A stretch of DNA of 64,000 bases from assembly GCA_014208095.1 (NCBI GenBank), contig JACHMT010000004.1:682001-746000 (forward strand), given 5' to 3'. Positions 27,110 to 35,985 of the stretch are shown one piece after another. The position numbers were made by a program, and so were the translations under genes. The stretch is from Actinospineispora eucalypti (lineage in GTDB: Bacteria; Actinomycetota; Actinomycetes; Mycobacteriales; Pseudonocardiaceae). The notes beneath the pieces were generated by a model that did not search any database, had not been told where the DNA came from, and saw only the letters and a list, made by a program, of their open reading frames with translations. Positions within the stretch are counted from its first letter, which is position 1, and the number at the start of each line of letters is the position of its first letter.

Positions 27110-27924
27110 TCACCACGCTGCTTGCCCAGGCCGCCGCGGTGGACACCGGCGGCCCGGTCGGCCTGGGCGAGGCCATCGCCTTCTGGGTGCTCGGCCCGGT
27201 GGCCCTGCTCGGCGCGCTGGGCATGGTGTTCGCCCGCAACGCGGTGCACTCCGCCCTCTTCCTGGTGCTGACCATGCTCTCGCTGGGCATGCTCTACCTG
27301 GTCCAGCAGGCGCCGTTCCTGGGCATGGTGCAGATCATCGTCTACACCGGCGCCGTGATGATGCTGTTCCTGTTCGTGCTGATGCTGGTCGGCCGGGACA
27401 GCTCGGACTCGGTGGTGGAGGTGCTGCGCGGGCAGCGGCTGGCCGCCGCCGTGTTCGGCATCGGGCTGATCGCGCTGCTGGTCGGCGGGCTGGCCGGGTC
27501 GCTGGTCTCGGTCACCCCGCGCGGGCTGGCCGGCCCCAACGGCAGCACCGCCGGCAACGTGGGCAGCATCGGGCAGCTGGTGTTCACCAAGTACCTGTTC
27601 GCCTTCGAGCTGACCTCCGCGCTGCTGATCACCGCCGCGCTGGGCGCCATGGTGCTGGCCTTCTCCCAGGCCCGGCACGAGGCCAAGCGCGACCAGCGGG
27701 CCATGGTCACCGCCCGGCTGCGCGGCGAGCACGCGCGGGTGTCCCCGCTGCCCGGCCCCGGCGTGTTCGCCACCGCCAACTCGGTGGCCACCCCGGCGCT
27801 GCTGCCGGACGGCTCGATCGCCCCGGAGTCGCTCTCCGAGATCATCGAGACCACTCCCGCGGAGATTCCAGCGATCCCCGAGGCGCCCGACGCGCACGCG
27901 CTCACCGGACGGGACAAGGCATGA
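27106..27924 (+). CDS. nuoJ: NuoJ, complex I membrane subunit
   Basis: The 272-residue subunit has five helices. The conserved QIIVYTGAVMMLFLFVLML segment is near 76-95. The hydrophilic tail after residue 190 is long for NuoJ but usual in actinobacteria. GTG at 27106 overlaps the nuoI stop. Confidence 0.93.
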   Translation: MITTLLAQAAAVDTGGPVGLGEAIAFWVLGPVALLGALGMVFARNAVHSALFLVLTMLSLGMLYLVQQAPFLGMVQIIVYTGAVMMLFLFVLMLVGRDSSDSVVEVLRGQRLAAAVFGIGLIALLVGGLAGSLVSVTPRGLAGPNGSTAGNVGSIGQLVFTKYLFAFELTSALLITAALGAMVLAFSQARHEAKRDQRAMVTARLRGEHARVSPLPGPGVFATANSVATPALLPDGSIAPESLSEIIETTPAEIPAIPEAPDAHALTGRDKA

Positions 27925-28220
27925 CCCCCACCTATTACCTGCTGCTCTCCGCGCTGCTGTTCGCCATCGGCGCGGTGGGCGTGCTGGTGCGCCGCAACGC
28001 CATCGTGGTGTTCATGTGCATCGAGCTGATGCTGAACGCGGTGAACCTCACCCTGGTCACCTTCGCGCGGATCAACGGCAACCTGGACGGCCAGGTCATG
28101 GCGTTCTTCGTGATGGTGGTGGCCGCGGCGGAGGTGGTGGTCGGCCTGGCCATCATCATGTCCATCTTCCGCACCCGCCGCTCGTCCTCGGTGGACGACT
28201 CGAACCTGCTCAAGTACTGA
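27921..28220 (+). CDS. nuoK: NuoK, complex I proton-channel subunit
   Basis: The 99-residue subunit has three helices with the key membrane glutamates in FMCIELMLNAVNL and VAAAEVVVGLAI. ATG at 27921 overlaps the nuoJ stop. It is the last gene before a 261-bp repeat element that interrupts the operon. Confidence 0.95.
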   Translation: MTPTYYLLLSALLFAIGAVGVLVRRNAIVVFMCIELMLNAVNLTLVTFARINGNLDGQVMAFFVMVVAAAEVVVGLAIIMSIFRTRRSSSVDDSNLLKY

Positions 28221-28231
28221 CATGCCCCCAT

Positions 28232-28451
28232 CCCATATCGCGGGTTCCCACACCCCATGTCGCGGGTTCCGCCAGTCCATGTCGCGGATTTCCGCGGCCT
28301 CGGGCCGGGTAGCGCGTCGTGCCTTCGGCGTCGGGCCGGGCTCGCCGTCCAGGCCGATCTTTGAACCCGACCCCGCGCTCAACGCCCGCCGCGGCACTCA
28401 ACCGGCAGCGGTGAAAATCCGCGACATGGGCCGGCGAAACCCGCGATATGG
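28232..28451. repeat. Mirrored 22-bp repeat element inside the nuo operon (family D)
   Basis: Three forward units of 22 bp (28232, 28254, 28276) open with CCATRTCGCGGRTT. Two inverted units (28415, 28437) carry the complement AAATCCGCGACATGG and AAACCCGCGATATGG. The core between them (28298-28414) contains an inverted family C copy (GATCTTTGAACC, CGCCGTCCAGG). The element fills most of the only real gap in the nuo operon, between nuoK and nuoL. Confidence 0.85.
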
Positions 28452-28481
28452 CGAGTTTGTAGACACTCGAGGAGTCAACGC

Positions 28482-30455
28482 GTGATCAGCTCCCCAACAC
28501 TCCTGGCGGCCGCCGAGGTCGCGCCGGCACACGGGGTCGGCTCGCTCGCCTGGCTGCTGTTCGTGCTGCCCGGGGCGAGCGCCGCCATCCTGTTCCTGGT
28601 CGGGCGCCGGGCCAACGCCTGGGGGCACCTGCTCGGCTGCCTGTCCGTGCTCGGCGCGTTCGCGGTGGGCGTCGCGCTGTTCCTGCAGTCGCTGGGCGCG
28701 GCCCCGGAGCAGCGGTCCACCGAGCTGAAGCTGTTCTCCTGGATCGCGGTCAGCTCGCTGCACGTGGACTTCGGGCTGCGCCTGGACCCGCTGTCGCTGA
28801 CCTTCGTGCTGCTCATCACCGGGGTCGGCTCGCTGATCCACATCTACTCGATCGGCTACATGAGCCACGACGAGGGGCGGCGGCGGTTCTTCGCCCAGCT
28901 GAACCTGTTCGTCGCGGCCATGTTGCTGCTGGTCCTGGGCAACAACTTCGTGATGCTGTACCTGGGCTGGGAGGGCGTGGGCCTGGCGTCCTACCTGCTC
29001 ATCGGCTTCTACCAGAACCGGCCCTCGGCGGCCACGGCGGCGAAGAAGGCCTTCCTGATGAACCGGGTCGGCGACGTCGGCCTGGCGCTGGCCATCTTCC
29101 TGATCTGGCAGCACCTGGGCACCGTGCAGTACACCGAGGTGTTCGCCCGGGTCGGCGAGCTGGGCTCCGGCACCACGCTGGCCATCTGCGTGCTGCTGCT
29201 GCTCGGCGCCTGCGGCAAGTCCGGCCAGTTCCCGCTGCAGGCGTGGTTGCCGGACGCCATGGAGGGCCCGACGCCGGTCTCCGCGCTGATCCACGCGGCA
29301 ACCATGGTCACCGCCGGCGTCTACCTGGTCGCCCGGTGCAACCCGATCTACAACGTGTCGGCCGACGGGCGGTTGATCGTGGCCCTGATCGGCACGATCA
29401 CCCTGGTGATCGGGGCGATCATCGGGTGCGCCTATGACGACATCAAGAAGGTGCTGGCGTACTCCACGGTCAGCCAGATCGGCTACATGATGCTCGGCGT
29501 GGGCCTCGGCCCGGCCGGCTACGCGCTGGGCCTGATGCACCTGCTCACCCACGGCTTCTTCAAGGCCGGACTGTTCCTCGGCGCCGGCTCGGTGATGCAC
29601 GGCATGAACGACAACGTGGACATGCGCCACTACGGCGGGCTGTGGCGCCACATGCCGGTCACCGCGGTCACCTTCGGGCTGGGCTACCTGGCGCTGATCG
29701 GGTTCCCGTTCCTGTCCGGGTACTACTCCAAGGACGCGATCATCGAGGCGGCCGCCGCCCAGCCCGGCTGGCGCGGCGTGCTGATGGGCGGGCTGGCCAT
29801 GCTGGCCGCCGGGCTCACCGCGTTCTACATGACCCGCCTGGTGTGCATGACCTTCTTCGGCGAAAAGCGCTGGAAGGACCTGAAGTCGCCGGACGGCAAG
29901 GAGTACCACCCGCACGAGTCTCCGGCCGTGATGACCCTGCCGATGGTGCTGCTGGCCTTCGGCTCGGTCGGCGCCGGCGCGTTCTTCTTCTTCGACGAGC
30001 GGCTGGCCACCTGGCTGGCCCCGACCGTCGGCGAGCTGCAGGAACAGCACGGCCACGCGGTGCTCTCGCACAGCACGGTGGCCAACGGCACGCTGGTGCT
30101 GTCCGCGCTGGGCGTGGTGGTCGCCTACCTGCTGATCGGCCGGCGGGCCGTTCCGGTGGAACGGCCGGAGCCGGTGTCCCTGCCGGTGCGCGCCGCCCGC
30201 AAGGACCTGTACGCCAACGCGATCAACGAGGCGCTCATCGCCCGCCCCGGCACCTGGCTGACCCGGGCGCTGGTGTTCGTGGACAACAAGGGCGTCGACG
30301 GGCTGGTGAACGGGATCGCCGCGCTGCTCGGCGGCACCTCCGGCCGGATGAGACGCTTCCAGACCGGATTCGTGCGCTCCTACGCGATGACCATGCTCGG
30401 CGGCGGGGTGCTGCTCATCGCGGCGCTGATGGCCGTCCGCTTCGGGATCCAGTGA
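28482..30455 (+). CDS. nuoL: NuoL, complex I antiporter-like subunit
   Basis: The 657-residue subunit has about 15 helices and the long amphipathic C-terminal helix expected of NuoL. Conserved pieces include LGWEGVGLASYLLIGFY with a key glutamate, KKAFLMNRVGD, ATMVTAGVYLVAR and LTHGFFKAGLFLGAGSV. The GTG start has an SD-like GAGGAG about 8 bases before it, so it can be translated without nuoK coupling despite the repeat element upstream. Confidence 0.95.
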   Translation: MISSPTLLAAAEVAPAHGVGSLAWLLFVLPGASAAILFLVGRRANAWGHLLGCLSVLGAFAVGVALFLQSLGAAPEQRSTELKLFSWIAVSSLHVDFGLRLDPLSLTFVLLITGVGSLIHIYSIGYMSHDEGRRRFFAQLNLFVAAMLLLVLGNNFVMLYLGWEGVGLASYLLIGFYQNRPSAATAAKKAFLMNRVGDVGLALAIFLIWQHLGTVQYTEVFARVGELGSGTTLAICVLLLLGACGKSGQFPLQAWLPDAMEGPTPVSALIHAATMVTAGVYLVARCNPIYNVSADGRLIVALIGTITLVIGAIIGCAYDDIKKVLAYSTVSQIGYMMLGVGLGPAGYALGLMHLLTHGFFKAGLFLGAGSVMHGMNDNVDMRHYGGLWRHMPVTAVTFGLGYLALIGFPFLSGYYSKDAIIEAAAAQPGWRGVLMGGLAMLAAGLTAFYMTRLVCMTFFGEKRWKDLKSPDGKEYHPHESPAVMTLPMVLLAFGSVGAGAFFFFDERLATWLAPTVGELQEQHGHAVLSHSTVANGTLVLSALGVVVAYLLIGRRAVPVERPEPVSLPVRAARKDLYANAINEALIARPGTWLTRALVFVDNKGVDGLVNGIAALLGGTSGRMRRFQTGFVRSYAMTMLGGGVLLIAALMAVRFGIQ

Positions 30456-30462
30456 GGCATTG

Positions 30463-32088
30463 GTGACTCAAACGCAGAACTACCTGTTGCTGGTCCTCCT
30501 GCTGCTGCCGCTGGTCGGCTCGGTGGTGGTGGCCCCGATGCGGGACCGGCCGGGCGCCGCCAAGGCGGTCGCGCTGACCATCGCCCTGGGCGAGCTGGCG
30601 CTCACCGCGCTGGCCTGGTTCTCCTACTCGGTGAGCGCTGCGACCGCCGGCACCCGCTTCCAGCTGGTGTTCGACATCCCGTGGATCCCGGCCTTCGGCA
30701 CCCGGATCACCCTGGGCATCGACGGCATCGCGCTGGTCATGCTGGCGCTGATCGCGGTGCTGGTGCCGATCGTGATGGGCTCCTCCTGGGCGGACAAGCT
30801 GCCCGAGGGCCGCACCCCGGCCGGCTTCTACTCGCTACTGCTGGCCACCCAGGCCACCCTGGTCGGCGTCTTCGCGGCCACCGACGTGTTCCTGTTCTAC
30901 GTGTTCTTCGAGGCCATGCTGATCCCGATGTACTTCCTGATCGGGCGGTTCGGCGGCCCGAAGCGGCAGTACGCGGCGGTCAAGTTCTTCCTGTACTCGC
31001 TGCTCGGCGGGTTGATCATGCTGGCCTCGGTGATCGGGCTGTACGTGGTCTCCGGCAGCCGGCTGCCGGACGGCGGCACGTTCAGCTGGAGCGAGCTGCA
31101 GCGGCTGGCCGCTTCGGTGCCGGAGTCGGTGCAGATCTGGCTGTTCATCGGCTTCTTCGTGGCGTTCGCCATCAAGGCGCCGCTGGTGCCGCTGCACACC
31201 TGGCTGCCGGACGCCGGTGCCGAGGCGCCGATCGGGGCCGGCGTGCTGCTGGTCGGCGTGCTGGACAAGGTCGCCACCTTCGGCTTCCTGCGCTACTGCC
31301 TGCCGCTGTTCCCGGCCGCGTCCAAGACGCTGGCGCCGCTGGTGCTCACCCTCTCGGTGATCGGCATCATCTACGCGGCGCTGCTGGCTACGGGGCAGAA
31401 CGACCTGAAGCGGTTCGTGTCGTACACCTCGATCGCCCACTTCGGGTTCATCGCCATGGGGATCTTCGCGTTCTCCACCCAGGCGTTCGCCGGCGCGGTG
31501 CTGTACATGGTCAACCACGGCATCACCACCGGCATGCTGTTCATCACGGTGGGCATGCTGATCGCCCGGGGCGGCTCCCGCCTGATCTCCGACTACGGCG
31601 GCGTGGTGAAGCTGACCCCGGCGCTGGCCGGCGCGTTCCTGGTCGCCGGGCTGGCCTCGCTGGCGCTGCCGGGCACCAACTCGTTCGTCAGCGAGTTCCT
31701 GGTGTTGATCGGGTCCTTCCCCCGCGAGCCGGTGTACACGATCATCGCCACGGTCGGCATCATCTTCGCCGCGCTGTACGTGCTGTGGGTCTACCAGCGG
31801 GTGTTCCAGGGGCCGGTGCGGGGTGACGCGGTGCTGGCCTCGGTGCCGGGCCCCGGCACGATGACCGACCCGGCCGCGCCGGCGACGAGGAGCACCTTCA
31901 CCGACCTGGACAAGCGCGAGCTGGGAGTGCTCACCCCGCTGGTATTGCTGGTGCTGCTGCTCGGCTTCTTCCCCGGCCCGGTGCTGGACGTGATCAATCC
32001 TTCGGTTACCGCCACGATGCACGAGGTCGGCCTGGCCGATCCGGTGCTCGCCAGCGCGGGACACATCCTCAATGGGGGAAACCGGTGA
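30463..32088 (+). CDS. nuoM: NuoM, complex I antiporter-like subunit
   Basis: The 541-residue subunit has about 14 helices with FYVFFEAMLIPMYFLIG and a lysine helix around AIKAPLVPLHTWLPDAG. GTG at 30463 is preferred over the TTG one codon upstream because it is better spaced from the TGAGG ribosome site. The stop overlaps the nuoN GTG. Confidence 0.94.
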   Translation: MTQTQNYLLLVLLLLPLVGSVVVAPMRDRPGAAKAVALTIALGELALTALAWFSYSVSAATAGTRFQLVFDIPWIPAFGTRITLGIDGIALVMLALIAVLVPIVMGSSWADKLPEGRTPAGFYSLLLATQATLVGVFAATDVFLFYVFFEAMLIPMYFLIGRFGGPKRQYAAVKFFLYSLLGGLIMLASVIGLYVVSGSRLPDGGTFSWSELQRLAASVPESVQIWLFIGFFVAFAIKAPLVPLHTWLPDAGAEAPIGAGVLLVGVLDKVATFGFLRYCLPLFPAASKTLAPLVLTLSVIGIIYAALLATGQNDLKRFVSYTSIAHFGFIAMGIFAFSTQAFAGAVLYMVNHGITTGMLFITVGMLIARGGSRLISDYGGVVKLTPALAGAFLVAGLASLALPGTNSFVSEFLVLIGSFPREPVYTIIATVGIIFAALYVLWVYQRVFQGPVRGDAVLASVPGPGTMTDPAAPATRSTFTDLDKRELGVLTPLVLLVLLLGFFPGPVLDVINPSVTATMHEVGLADPVLASAGHILNGGNR

Positions 32089-33626
32089 ACCTGACCATTC
32101 CTTCGGTCGCGTACTTCGCGCTGTCACCGGTGCTGGTGGTGCTCGGCGCGGCGTGCCTGGGCGTGCTGGTGGAGGCCTTCCTGCCGCGCCCGCAGCGGTG
32201 GGCGGTGCAGGTCACGCTGACCCTGTCCGCGCTGGTCGCGGCGGGTGTGCTGCTCGGCGCGTACGCCTCGCAGGGCGGCCCGCCGGTGAAGACGCTGTCC
32301 GACGCGCTGGCCATCGACCCGCCCACGCTGTTCATGTGGGGAACCCTGCTGGCGTTGTCGCTGGGTGGGGTGCTGCTCATCGCCGACCGCTCGGTGGAGC
32401 CGGGCGGGGCGTTCATCACCGACGCGGCCGGTGCGCCGCCGGCCGGTGCGCCCCAGGACCGGATCACCGCCGGCCGGTTCGGCATGCAGACCGAGGTGCT
32501 GCCGCTGACCCTGTTCGCCATCGGCGGCATGATGACCTTCTGCGCCGCCAACGACCTGCTCACCATGTTCGTCGCCCTCGAGGTGCTGAGCCTGCCGCTG
32601 TACCTGATGTGCGGCCTGGCCCGGCGGCGCCGGCTGCTGTCCCAGGAGGCGGCGGTCAAGTACTTCCTGCTCGGGGCGTTCGCCTCGGCGTTCTTCCTGT
32701 ACGGGCTGGCGCTGCTGTACGGCTACGCCGACTCGGTGAAGCTGTCCGACATCGCCACCGCGTCCGCCGCCACCGACCGTTCGGACACGCTGTTGTTCGG
32801 CGGGCTGGCGCTGCTGCTGATCGGGCTGCTGTTCAAGGCGGCGGTGGGGCCGTTCCACACCTGGACCCCGGACGTCTACCAGGGCGCGCCCACGCCGGTG
32901 ACGGCGTTCATGTCGGCGGCGACCAAGGTGGCCGCGTTCGGCGCGATCCTGCGGGTGCTGTCGGTCGGCTTCGCGGCCACCCGGTGGGAGTGGCGCGGTG
33001 TGCTGTGGGCGGTGGCGATCATCTCGATGGTGATCGGCGCGGTGATCGGTCTCACCCAGACCGACGTGAAGCGGATGGTCGCCTACTCGTCCATCGCGCA
33101 CGCCGGGTTCATCCTGATCGGCGCGATCGCGATCACCGAGAAGGGGCTGTCGGGGACGCTGTTCTACCTGCTCACCTACGGGTTCACCTCGCTGGCCGTG
33201 TTCGGCGTGATCTCGTTGGTGCGGGACGGCAACGGCGAGGCCACCCACCTGTCCCAGTGGGCCGGGCTGGCCAAGCGCTCGCCGGTGACGGCGGCGGTCA
33301 TGTCGTTCCTGTTGCTCGCTCTGGCCGGCATCCCGCTGACCAGCGGGTTCACCGGCAAGTTCGCGGTGTTCTCGGCGGCGCTGGCCGACGGCATGGTGCC
33401 GCTGGTGATCGTCGCACTGATCGCCAGCGCGGTGGCCGCGTTCTTCTATCTGCGGGTGATCGTGCTGATGTACTTCTCCGAGCCGGCGGCCGACGGCCCC
33501 ACGGTGACCGTGCCCGGCGCGTTCACCACCGCCGCGATCACCCTCGGCGTACTGATCACCTTGGTCCTCGGCGTCGCGCCGACGCTGGCCTTAACGTGGG
33601 CCGGCGGCGGCCAGTTCGTAAGCTGA
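32085..33626 (+). CDS. nuoN: NuoN, complex I antiporter-like subunit
   Basis: The 513-residue subunit completes the 14-gene operon. It has about 14 helices, FVALEVLSLPLYLMCGLAR with the conserved glutamate, and LFKAAVGPFHTWTPDVYQG. Codon 503 (33591-33593) is TTA, the rarest leucine codon in such GC-rich genomes. The promoter of the next gene overlaps the end of nuoN. Confidence 0.94.
   Translation: MNLTIPSVAYFALSPVLVVLGAACLGVLVEAFLPRPQRWAVQVTLTLSALVAAGVLLGAYASQGGPPVKTLSDALAIDPPTLFMWGTLLALSLGGVLLIADRSVEPGGAFITDAAGAPPAGAPQDRITAGRFGMQTEVLPLTLFAIGGMMTFCAANDLLTMFVALEVLSLPLYLMCGLARRRRLLSQEAAVKYFLLGAFASAFFLYGLALLYGYADSVKLSDIATASAATDRSDTLLFGGLALLLIGLLFKAAVGPFHTWTPDVYQGAPTPVTAFMSAATKVAAFGAILRVLSVGFAATRWEWRGVLWAVAIISMVIGAVIGLTQTDVKRMVAYSSIAHAGFILIGAIAITEKGLSGTLFYLLTYGFTSLAVFGVISLVRDGNGEATHLSQWAGLAKRSPVTAAVMSFLLLALAGIPLTSGFTGKFAVFSAALADGMVPLVIVALIASAVAAFFYLRVIVLMYFSEPAADGPTVTVPGAFTTAAITLGVLITLVLGVAPTLALTWAGGGQFVS
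33619..33624 (+). promoter_or_regulatory. Probable -10 element of the polyprenyl synthase gene
   Basis: TAAGCT overlaps the end of nuoN and is followed by 7 bases and the GTG at 33632. This suggests an independent leaderless transcript at the end of the nuo operon. Confidence 0.55.
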
Positions 33627-33631
33627 ACGGC

Positions 33632-34639
33632 GTGCAGGCTTCCAACGGGATCTACCGCGTTTCCGGGATCGACTTCGTCGACCCGGGGTTGGCCGAGGCG
33701 ATCGACAGCGGATTGAAGCGGGTCGAGGATCTGCTGCACGCGGAGGTGCAGAGCGGGTTCGAGTTCGTCACCGAAACCTCTCTGCACCTGATCTCGGCCG
33801 GGGGCAAGCGGTTCCGGCCGCTGTTCACGCTGCTCTCGGCGCAGATCGGGCCGCGTGGCGACTCGCCCGACGTGGTCACGGCGGCCGCCGCCGTCGAGCT
33901 GGTGCACCTGGCCACGCTGTACCACGACGACGTGATGGACTCGGCCACCATGCGCCGGGGCGCGCAGAGCGCCAACGTGCGCTGGGACAACTCGGTGGCC
34001 ATCCTCACCGGGGACTACCTGTTCGCCCATGCCTCCCGGCTGGTCGCCGACCTGGGGCCGGACGCGGTGCGGGTCATCGCGGAGACGTTCGCCGCACTGG
34101 TCACCGGGCAGATGCGGGAAACTCGCGGACCCGGCTCCGGGGACGACGCGGTGGAGCACTACCTGGCCGTGGTCGCGGAGAAGACCGGTTCGCTGATCGC
34201 CACCGCCGGCCGGTACGGCGGCACGTTCTCCGGCTGCCCGCCGGAGCAGGTCGCCGCGCTGCACCGGTTCGGCGAGATCATCGGCACCGCGTTCCAGGTG
34301 TCCGACGACGTGATCGACATCGCCTCGCCGGAGGAGAGCTCGGGCAAGACCCCGGGCACCGACCTGCGCGAGGGCGTGGCCACGCTGCCCATGCTGTACG
34401 CGCTGCGCGAGCCCGGAGCGGACCGGCTGCGCGAGCTGCTCGCCGCCCCGATCACCGAGGACGCGCTGGTGGACGAGGCGCTCGACCTGCTGCGCACCGG
34501 CAAGGGCCTGGACCAGGCCCGCGAGACCCTGGCCGAGCAGGCCGCCGCCGCCCGTACCGAGCTGGAAACCCTTCCCGCCTGCCCCGCCCGCGACGCACTG
34601 GCCTCGCTCACCCACTACGTGGTCGACCGCACGGGCTGA
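33632..34639 (+). CDS. Polyprenyl diphosphate synthase for the menaquinone side chain
   Basis: The 335-residue trans-prenyltransferase has both aspartate-rich motifs: first YHDDVMDSATMRRG (about 97-110) and second FQVSDDVIDIAS (about 224-235), plus GGKRFRPLF. It extends farnesyl or geranylgeranyl diphosphate with isopentenyl diphosphate to a long chain. Small residues before the first motif fit a long product, but chain length cannot be read by eye. Genomic position near menD/menG/menJ parallels GrcC1 (Rv0562) of mycobacteria, supporting a role in menaquinone synthesis. The GTG is fixed by the TAAGCT hexamer. Confidence 0.88.
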   Translation: MQASNGIYRVSGIDFVDPGLAEAIDSGLKRVEDLLHAEVQSGFEFVTETSLHLISAGGKRFRPLFTLLSAQIGPRGDSPDVVTAAAAVELVHLATLYHDDVMDSATMRRGAQSANVRWDNSVAILTGDYLFAHASRLVADLGPDAVRVIAETFAALVTGQMRETRGPGSGDDAVEHYLAVVAEKTGSLIATAGRYGGTFSGCPPEQVAALHRFGEIIGTAFQVSDDVIDIASPEESSGKTPGTDLREGVATLPMLYALREPGADRLRELLAAPITEDALVDEALDLLRTGKGLDQARETLAEQAAAARTELETLPACPARDALASLTHYVVDRTG

Positions 34640-34663
34640 ACCGGCCCGGCTCTCCCCACCCCG

Positions 34664-34928
34664 CGAGTCGGGGATTGGGGTACGGCGAGTCGGGGATTCA
34701 GGTACGCCTGGCGCGGGTTGTTGAGGCGAACGCTGTGGCTGTCCGATCATGGTGACCGCGTCCATCGTGTCTATCTCGGCGAGCAGGCCCGTTCCAAGCT
34801 GAACCGAGCCGAGCACGCTTCCCCAGGTTCTCGATGAAGGCGCACCGCACCCATGCGGCCCCGTACCTGAATCCCCGACTCGCTGTACCCCAATCCCCGA
34901 CTCGCTGTACCTGAATCCCCGACTCGCG
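34664..34928. repeat. Mirrored 22-bp repeat element, family B
   Basis: Two forward units (34664, 34686) open CGAGTCGGGGATT and end GGTACG. Three inverted units (34863, 34885, 34907) open GTACC and end ATCCCCGACTCGC. All are exactly 22 bp. The core (34708-34862, 155 bp) shows no coding frame. The element occupies the gap between the convergent prenyl synthase and RarD genes and could form a very large hairpin. Confidence 0.9.
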
Positions 34929-34948
34929 GGTCTGGGTCGGGGATTGGG

Positions 34949-35893
34949 CTAGACCTGGGGTGGTGGGGTTGCGCGGGCGCGGCCCAGCCAGAGGTCGATG
35001 GTGAAGATGACCAGGGCCGTCCAGACCAGGGCGAAGCCGGCCCACTTGAGCGCCGGCACCGGCTCGTGGTTGACCAGCCAGCCCCAGAGGAACTGCATGG
35101 TCGGGGTCAGGTACATCAGCGTGCCCAGGGTGGCCAGGGGGATCCGCCGGGCCGCCGCGCCGAACAGCAGCAGGGGAACCGCCGTGACCGGCCCGCCGGC
35201 GATCAGCAGCGCGGTGTGCCAGGCGCCCTCCCCGAAGGTCGAGTGTCCGGCCGTGCCGAGCCAGGCCAGGTAACCGAAGGCGACCGGGCCGAGCACCAGG
35301 CCCTCGGCGGTCAGGCTGGCCGTGGACGGCAGCGGCACGGTCTTCTTCAGCAGCCCGTAGACGCCGAACGACGTGGCCAGCGCGAGCCCGAGCCAGGGCA
35401 CCCGCCCGTTCTGCACGGTCAGCACGACCACCGCCACGAACGCCAGCCCCAATGCCACCCACTGGCCCGCGCGCAGCCGCTCCCGCAGCACCAGCAACCC
35501 GAGCAGGACGCTGACCAGCGGGTTCATGTAGTAGCCCAGGGCGACCTCCACGACGTGGTTGATCTGCACGCCGTAGATGAACACGCCCCAGTTCACCGCG
35601 ATGGCCAGCGCCGACGCGGTCACCACCAGCCAGCCCCGCGCGGACAGCCGCCGCACCTGGGGCCAGCCGCGCAGCAGCGCCAGCACCCCGGCCATGAGGA
35701 TCATGGTCCAGGCGATCCGATGCGCCAGGATCTCCCACGGCCCGGCCGGCGCCATAAGCGCCCAGAACGCGGGGAACAGGCCCCACATCGCGTAGGCGGC
35801 GGCCCCGAGTCCGACGCCTCGGGCGTCTACTCCGCCGGCGGATCGGGTGACGGGTTGGAGGTCCGTGCGCGAAGAACTGGCCACGGTCTCCAT
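34949..35893 (-). CDS. rarD: RarD-type EamA family transporter
   Basis: The 314-residue membrane protein has ten predicted helices in two EamA repeats. The N-terminal GLGAAAYAMWGLFPAFWALM and EILAHRIAWTM are typical of RarD, followed by NWGVFIYGVQINHVVEVALGYYMNP-type spacing. The family exports small metabolites or drugs, but the RarD substrate is unknown. ATG at 35893 begins a 28-residue polar tail before the first helix. Confidence 0.85.
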   Translation of the reverse strand: METVASSSRTDLQPVTRSAGGVDARGVGLGAAAYAMWGLFPAFWALMAPAGPWEILAHRIAWTMILMAGVLALLRGWPQVRRLSARGWLVVTASALAIAVNWGVFIYGVQINHVVEVALGYYMNPLVSVLLGLLVLRERLRAGQWVALGLAFVAVVVLTVQNGRVPWLGLALATSFGVYGLLKKTVPLPSTASLTAEGLVLGPVAFGYLAWLGTAGHSTFGEGAWHTALLIAGGPVTAVPLLLFGAAARRIPLATLGTLMYLTPTMQFLWGWLVNHEPVPALKWAGFALVWTALVIFTIDLWLGRARATPPPQV

Positions 35894-35936
35894 CGGAACA
35901 CGCCGGGCCGGGCGTTGTCGCCGTGATTCGTGCGGC

Positions 35937-35942
35937 TAAGGT
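35937..35942 (+). promoter_or_regulatory. Candidate -10 element of the secreted hydrolase gene
   Basis: TAAGGT lies 43 bases before the chosen ATG at 35986. A purine-rich stretch (GAGGGCGG) between them could be the ribosome site. Confidence 0.35.
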
Positions 35943-35985
35943 ACCGCCCGTAGCGAGCGGATCACCCTGGGTGAGGGCGGTGGCG

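Noticed and set aside
30460..30462. TTG start for nuoM
   Set aside because: The GTG one codon later is a stronger start codon and has better spacing from the TGAGG ribosome site.
34708..34862. Small RNA in the core of the mirrored element
   Set aside because: No promoter, terminator tail or known RNA motif is visible. The large inverted repeat alone is not evidence of a functional RNA.
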